From NCBI GenBank assembly GCA_900088475.1, contig FLMG01001433.1, positions 17,020 to 27,851 on the forward strand: DNA of 10,832 nucleotides, given 5' to 3'. Under the pieces are notes generated by a model. That model was not told the origin of the DNA, ran no database searches, and saw only the letters and a program-made list of their open reading frames with translations. How positions within the stretch are numbered: position 1 is the stretch's first letter; the number at the start of each line of letters is the position of its first letter. Shown one piece after another: positions 7,801-10,832 of the stretch. The DNA comes from Hyphochytrium catenoides. Lineage: Eukaryota > Sar > Hyphochytriomycetes > Hyphochytriales > Hyphochytriaceae. The position numbers and the translations under genes were made by a program.

Positions 7801-10800
7801 ACAAGTATAATGTCAGCCCGAGAGAGAAAGAGCGAATGACTGGTCAGGGTGATGACTTTGGTTTTGCCTTTCATTCTCTCTCCTTCAAGCACTTCCGCCA
7901 TTAGTAGGTCTGCCAGAGGCTCATCGAGACCTCGGAGAAGGTCATCAAGAAGAAAGAGCTCACATTCTTCGTCTCTATAGAGCGCTCGAGCTACGGACAG
8001 ACGGGTTTGCTGTCCTCCTGACAGGTTAGACCCATTGTTCTGCACTGGGCTGTCACCTCCAAGTGAGTAAAAAGAATCCAGGTCTTCTCTTATGCCCACT
8101 CTTTCCATCACTCTGTCGAATCTCTGCCCGTCATACGAAGAGAAAAAGCAAACATTGTCCTTCACAGTCCCTGACAGTAGCCAGGTACTCTGAGGGACGT
8201 AAGAAAGTAAGGAGAGCGGAGGAAGAGCGCAAGTACCGCCTGTGAGATGAAGGCGGCCCATTATTGCCCTTAAAAGGCTAGACTTTCCTGCTCCAGTGGG
8301 GCCAACAATCATGACGGTTGCACCCCGAGGGACTTTGAGGGTAACCTGGGAGAGAACTTCATCCATCTCTAAGGGTGAGAATGTACCAGTACCAGAAGGA
8401 GAAGGAGAAGAGAGTGAGCACCTCGCTCCTCGCTGTGGGCGCCACGGACTGAAGCTTGCGTTCTCCATCAGGAGTATGGTGGAAGAGTCTGTCGCGAGGT
8501 CAACGAGGACAGAGCAGGAAAGAGTGTGAGAAGTCGAAGAGAGACCAATGTGAAGCAGTTGACTCATGAGCGCTCAAGAGAAGGAATAGAAAGGAGTCCA
8601 AAGCTCCACAGAGCGCAACTGCTGCATCATTATATATGGACAACTCTGCTGCAATGCAGGTAAAATGGATACTAAGAAGGGTGGCGATGACTAACCTTTC
8701 GCTTGTTTCCCGGGCAAGAATCTGCTTCTAAGTTCACCGTCTGCTGAACCGGAGTTTGTTGATGAGGAATTCGACAAAGTGAAGGAGAGACTAACTGCAG
8801 GGGAGGACGAGGAGAGAAAGTGTGTCATTCTCTTGCACGCCTGCACTCCTTCCAGCAACGCGGTCACAGCCTGAGGTAAGACAGTCAAAGGTCCTTTCAT
8901 GACGTTCAGATAGGCCGTAACCGCGAAGACTAGGTCTGAGGAGAGAGACCCTCCACAGAGTGAGAAGCAGGAGAGGGTGAGAGCGGCAATCAGTAGCTGT
9001 GCCACGAACTGCGTAGCTAGATTTATATTACGGAGGAGAAAGATGCGCGTTAGTAACTGCCTCTCCCCGGTTCTGCTGTGCTTTATCTTCTCTTCAAAGA
9101 ATCCTTCCTACAAGCGGAAAGAGGAGCGAAGTGGTGAGAAACATCGAAAGGAGAAGAGCGCCAAGTAGGAAAAGGTCCTCTCTTTCCCACGACCTTCAGA
9201 GAGAGGAGGGAGAATTGAGAGGAGAGACGAGAAATGACGCGAAGGGAGAGAGGCGGAGTGGAAAGAAAGAGAGATTGGTCGCAGTGCGGAGCAGAGCTGA
9301 AAAGTCCTCGTAGAGACGTACCAGTCCTGAGAGCTTGATAGACTTTAGCTGAGCCAGAGCTTCCTCAATAACGTCAATTCGCTGGCGCGTGCTATCGGAG
9401 AAGGAGGCTCGTAGATGAACGATTCCTCTCACTAGGAAGTATTGGACCTGAAAATGGTGAAGAAGAAGAGTTAACACACCTATCGACCGCAAGCTACGAC
9501 CCGTTGAAGCTGGCCAAGAGATAGACCAAGCAAGCGGCGGGCTGAAAGGAGGGAAAGAAATATCTGACAGTTTGTAGGCAAAGCGAAAATGAGTTGCCAG
9601 AGTGGTAGCACTAAAATATAGAGCGATACCGCGCCAATAGGGCGCGAGTGCAAGGAAGAATGACGAGTGATCTAGGCACCGCCAAGAAATGGAGAGAGGA
9701 AGGGGACGAGAGAGAGAGAGAGAAAGAAAGGGAGAGAGAAAGAGAGTGTGAAAGAGAGAATTTAAGGAGACCTGGAAGAGGATGACCATCCCTATAATCC
9801 CGGCCAAAGCAGACCAGCCAACTGCCGTGATGAGCTTGTATGAGGCCAGAAGAAGGAGCAAAGGACCTGCCCAGATCCAGTGCAAAAGAAGAAAGAGCTG
9901 GAAGACTCGCTGGCTCTCCACTGTCATTAGCGCCACCACCTGGCCCTCCGACACCGGGGTTGGTGGCGAGAGAAAAGATTGGTCGGGAGACAGAGTCGAG
10001 ATAGATAGAGAGGAAGAGTCGAGAGAGAGAATGTGGCGGTAGATAAGCCGAGAAGTATACTCTCGAGCTCTTATCCCAGCAGTGCTCATCATCGCAAAGC
10101 CATAGCTAATGATGGTGTTAGCCAAGAGAGAGACGAGGAGAAGAAGAAGTGCAGTAGAGTAGTCTCTCCAGATGCCCTCAAGGAGCACCAGGAAGGGCGA
10201 GAAAATGGAAAGAGGGAGGAGAGAGGGAAGAGAGAGAGAAGATGAAGCCAAACAAATGGGGTCTAGCATATCTTCTTTCTTCCCATCGCTTTCTCCTTGC
10301 TCAAGCACCTTGATAACCTCTTGCAGCTGCTGGGGAATGAGGAGCTGCAATGCCAAGTGCAGAGCAAAAGCCGCTCCACCTTGGACAATGTCAGGGGAGA
10401 GATGAGAGAAGAGAGAGAAGAAGAGAGGATCATATCCACCAATAAACCTCCAGAACAGGGAGGACAGAGGAGAGCTTTCTCTTTCTTTCTTCCCTCCACT
10501 GTCATGTTCCACTTCCGGGGCACTCTTTTCCGCTTTTCTTTGCAAAATTCTAGCCTGAAAGACTTTGTTGAAGGCTTGGAAGTCGAGTGCCTCCCATGTG
10601 GACAAACGGCATACTCTGTCCCGCTTGGACTTCAGGAGAGCACCATCGCCTTGCTTATGTTGCTCTTCCCTCTCGCTCAGCTCTTTCTCTTCACTCTTGC
10701 TGTCCTCTTCATTGAGCTCCAAAGCCCTTTGTCTAAAGCCGCTAGCCGAGGCGAGCAGCCACACTTGCTGCAAGGCTGGGCCCAGGCTAAGCCGTAGGAG

Positions 10801-10815
10801 AGACCCGGCAGCCAT
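4601..10815 (-). CDS. ABCC-family (MRP-type) ABC transporter, eight exons
   Basis: Eight exons (10815-9772, 9447-9322, 9107-8696, 8488-7456, 7123-5971, 5759-5675, 5285-5054, 4874-4601) give 4,359 nt, 1,452 residues plus TGA. The order is TMD1 (about residues 120-500), NBD1 (530-780), TMD2 (850-1140), NBD2 (1200-1420). NBD1 has Walker A GPTGAGKS (590-597), Q-loop Q627, signature LSGGQ (683-687), Walker B ending Asp709-Asp710 and His745. NBD2 has GRSGSGKST (1236-1244), Q1284, LSQGQ (1339-1343), LIFLDE (1359-1364) and His1395. Asp in place of the catalytic Glu in NBD1 is typical of ABCC proteins. The family exports organic anions, conjugates and drugs across membranes using ATP; the substrate here is unknown. 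Length and N terminus match the short class without TMD0. The ATG at 10815 sits about 20 residues before the Trp-Leu...Gly...Leu-Glu element usual near the N terminus of short MRPs, but the frame is open to the window edge, so the gene may be 5' partial. Confidence 0.88.
5054..5285 (-). CDS. ABC transporter, exon 7: NBD2 signature
   Basis: Acceptor CTCCCAG ending 5286, donor GTAAGG at 5053, phase 1 in (G|AC, Asp), phase 2 out. Begins Pro-Val-Leu-Phe-Glu-Gly-Ser-Leu-Leu-Arg-Asn-Leu-Asp-Pro, a hallmark of ABCC NBD2, and reaches the signature Asn-Leu-Ser-Gln-Gly-Gln-Gln-Gln-Phe and Ala-Leu-Ala-Arg-Ala-Leu-Leu. Splits the Walker B leucine codon with exon 8. Confidence 0.88.
5675..5759 (-). CDS. 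ABC transporter, exon 6: NBD2 Q-loop
   Basis: 85 nt, 28 codons plus one base; acceptor AATGTCAG ending 5760, donor GTACCT at 5674. Reads Ser-Gly-Thr-Ile-Lys-Val-Asn-Gly-Arg-Asn-Ile through to Ile-Ala-Val-Val-Pro-Gln, the expected segment between Walker A and the Q-loop. A CTAAC branch-point-like motif lies about 20 bases upstream of the acceptor. Confidence 0.85.
5971..7123 (-). CDS. ABC transporter, exon 5: TMD2 and NBD2 Walker A
   Basis: Acceptor CTCTCCAG ending 7124, donor GTAAGG at 5970, 1,153 nt, phase 2 in (GG|G, Gly), phase 0 out. Carries most TMD2 helices, with Glu-Glu-Leu-His and the Thr-Leu-Ile-Arg-Glu-Thr-Val-Ala-Gly coupling element, then a charged linker and the start of NBD2 (Tyr1211 as A-loop, GRSGSGKST). 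The linker between the last helix and NBD2 is longer and more charged than usual and lacks the common Trp-Pro...Gly element. Confidence 0.85.
7456..8488 (-). CDS. ABC transporter, exon 4: NBD1 and linker
   Basis: Acceptor GCGACAG ending 8489, donor GTAAGT at 7455, 1,033 nt, phase 1 in (G|AC, Asp), phase 2 out. Contains all of NBD1 in order: an aromatic A-loop Trp, Walker A, Val-Pro-Gln-Ser-Thr-Trp Q-loop, LSGGQ, Phe-Leu-Leu-Asp-Asp Walker B, Ser-His H-loop. A Ser/Glu-rich linker of about 55 residues and the first helix of TMD2 follow. ATG at 8567, upstream in the same frame, lies in intron sequence after an in-frame stop and is not a start. Confidence 0.88.
8696..9107 (-). CDS. ABC transporter, exon 3: TMD1 end
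   Basis: Acceptor CTTGTAG ending 9108, donor GTTAGT at 8695, 412 nt, phase 0 in, phase 1 out. It begins Glu-Gly-Phe-Phe-Glu-Glu-Lys-Ile, directly continuing exon 2. It carries two membrane helices and the conserved TMD1 end: Val-Phe-Ala-Val-Thr-Ala-Tyr-Leu-Asn-Val...Gly-Pro-Leu...Leu-Pro, then a Ser/Asn-rich linker to NBD1. Confidence 0.82.
9322..9447 (-). CDS. ABC transporter, exon 2: TMD1 middle
   Basis: 42 codons, phase 0 at both ends, from acceptor TTTTCAG (ending 9448) to donor GTACGT at 9321. Encodes Asp-Ser-Thr-Arg-Gln-Arg...Glu-Glu-Ala-Leu-Ala-Gln-Leu-Lys-Ser-Ile-Lys-Leu, the ABCC segment just before the Lys-Leu-Tyr-Ala-Trp-Glu position (here Lys-Leu-Ser-Gly-Leu-Glu once joined to exon 3). 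Confidence 0.82.
9448..9771 (-). other. Intron 1 of the ABC transporter gene, stop-free and 3n
   Basis: 324 nt, a multiple of three without an in-frame stop, bordered by CAGGTC at both junctions. The translated content is Ser/Leu/Pro-rich with a CT-rich core (9700-9760 on the sense strand), unlike a transporter loop, and splicing it out gives the usual spacing between the TMD1 helix and the Asp-Ser-Thr-Arg element. Retention would insert 108 residues in frame. Confidence 0.7.
9703..9757. repeat. GA-rich tract in ABC transporter intron 1
   Basis: Pyrimidine-rich in the sense strand of the transporter gene, near the 5' end of intron 1. Confidence 0.85.
9772..10815 (-). CDS. ABC transporter, exon 1: N terminus and TMD1 first half
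   Basis: 348 codons from ATG 10815. A charged, Glu/Lys/Ser-rich segment (about residues 38-75) follows the N-terminal Trp-Leu...Leu-Glu-Leu motif. Hydrophobic helices lie at about 131-160, 190-244 and 305-348. Between them is the typical ABCC element Gly-Ile-Arg-Ala-Arg-Glu-Tyr...Ile-Tyr-Arg-His followed by Gly-Gln-Val-Val-Ala-Leu-Met-Thr-Val-Glu-Ser-Gln-Arg, the coupling-helix region of TMD1. The exon ends CAG before GTCTCC at 9771, phase 0. A CT-rich, Ser/Leu/Pro-rich piece near residues 187-212 could hide a short unrecognised intron. Confidence 0.8.
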
Positions 10816-10832
10816 CGATCTAGCCAATATCC

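Noticed and set aside
8489-8567. ATG at 8567 as the start of a separate half-transporter
   Set aside because: It lies in intron 3 directly after an in-frame TGA. Splicing from 8696 to 8488 keeps phase and joins TMD1 to NBD1.
9196-9321. Continuation of exon 2 past 9322
   Set aside because: The frame stays open and looks faintly coding, but GTACGT at 9321 joined to 9107 restores the expected Lys-Leu...Glu...Phe-Glu-Glu-Lys-Ile segment exactly.
1-10832. CRISPR array, mobile element, tRNA or rRNA
   Set aside because: No spaced identical repeats, transposase, inverted ends, or RNA gene motifs were seen; repeats are simple microsatellites.

Overview
The window is nuclear DNA from a eukaryote. Both genes are cut into many short exons by GT...AG introns, the introns are strongly pyrimidine-rich on the sense strand, and (GA)n/(CT)n simple repeats are scattered through them. 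No ribosome-binding sites, operons or other prokaryotic signals are visible. The species cannot be fixed from sequence alone. An intron-dense protist of roughly even base composition is my best guess, and that is inference.

Layout. Positions 86-3900 (+ strand) hold a gene that I reconstruct as ten exons (24-212 nt). It encodes a lysine/arginine/glutamate-rich, probably coiled-coil protein of about 314 residues that I do not recognise. Positions 3901-4600 are the space between the two convergent genes, with a GA-rich low-complexity block and a weak candidate for a tiny spliced gene. Positions 4601-10815 (- strand) hold an eight-exon gene for a full-length ABC exporter of the ABCC (MRP) family, about 1,452 residues. 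Its order is TMD1, NBD1, TMD2, NBD2, with no TMD0. Its start codon lies only 18 bases from the window edge and the frame is open to the edge, so a longer N terminus cannot be excluded.

All splice phases agree across both reconstructed genes, and both coding sums are multiples of three (945 and 4,359 nt). That is the main support for the models. For the ABC gene, conserved motifs continue correctly across each junction. The weakest points are the first exon and the exon 8/9 junction of the + gene, and the N terminus of the - gene.

The two genes show no obvious functional link. One looks structural or cytoskeletal, the other is a membrane transporter. I found no convincing novel multi-gene system. 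The most unusual signals are the sense-strand pyrimidine bias that reverses with gene orientation, purine-then-pyrimidine introns that could fold on themselves, a stop-free 3n intron in the transporter, and long open stretches in frame after both TGA stops.
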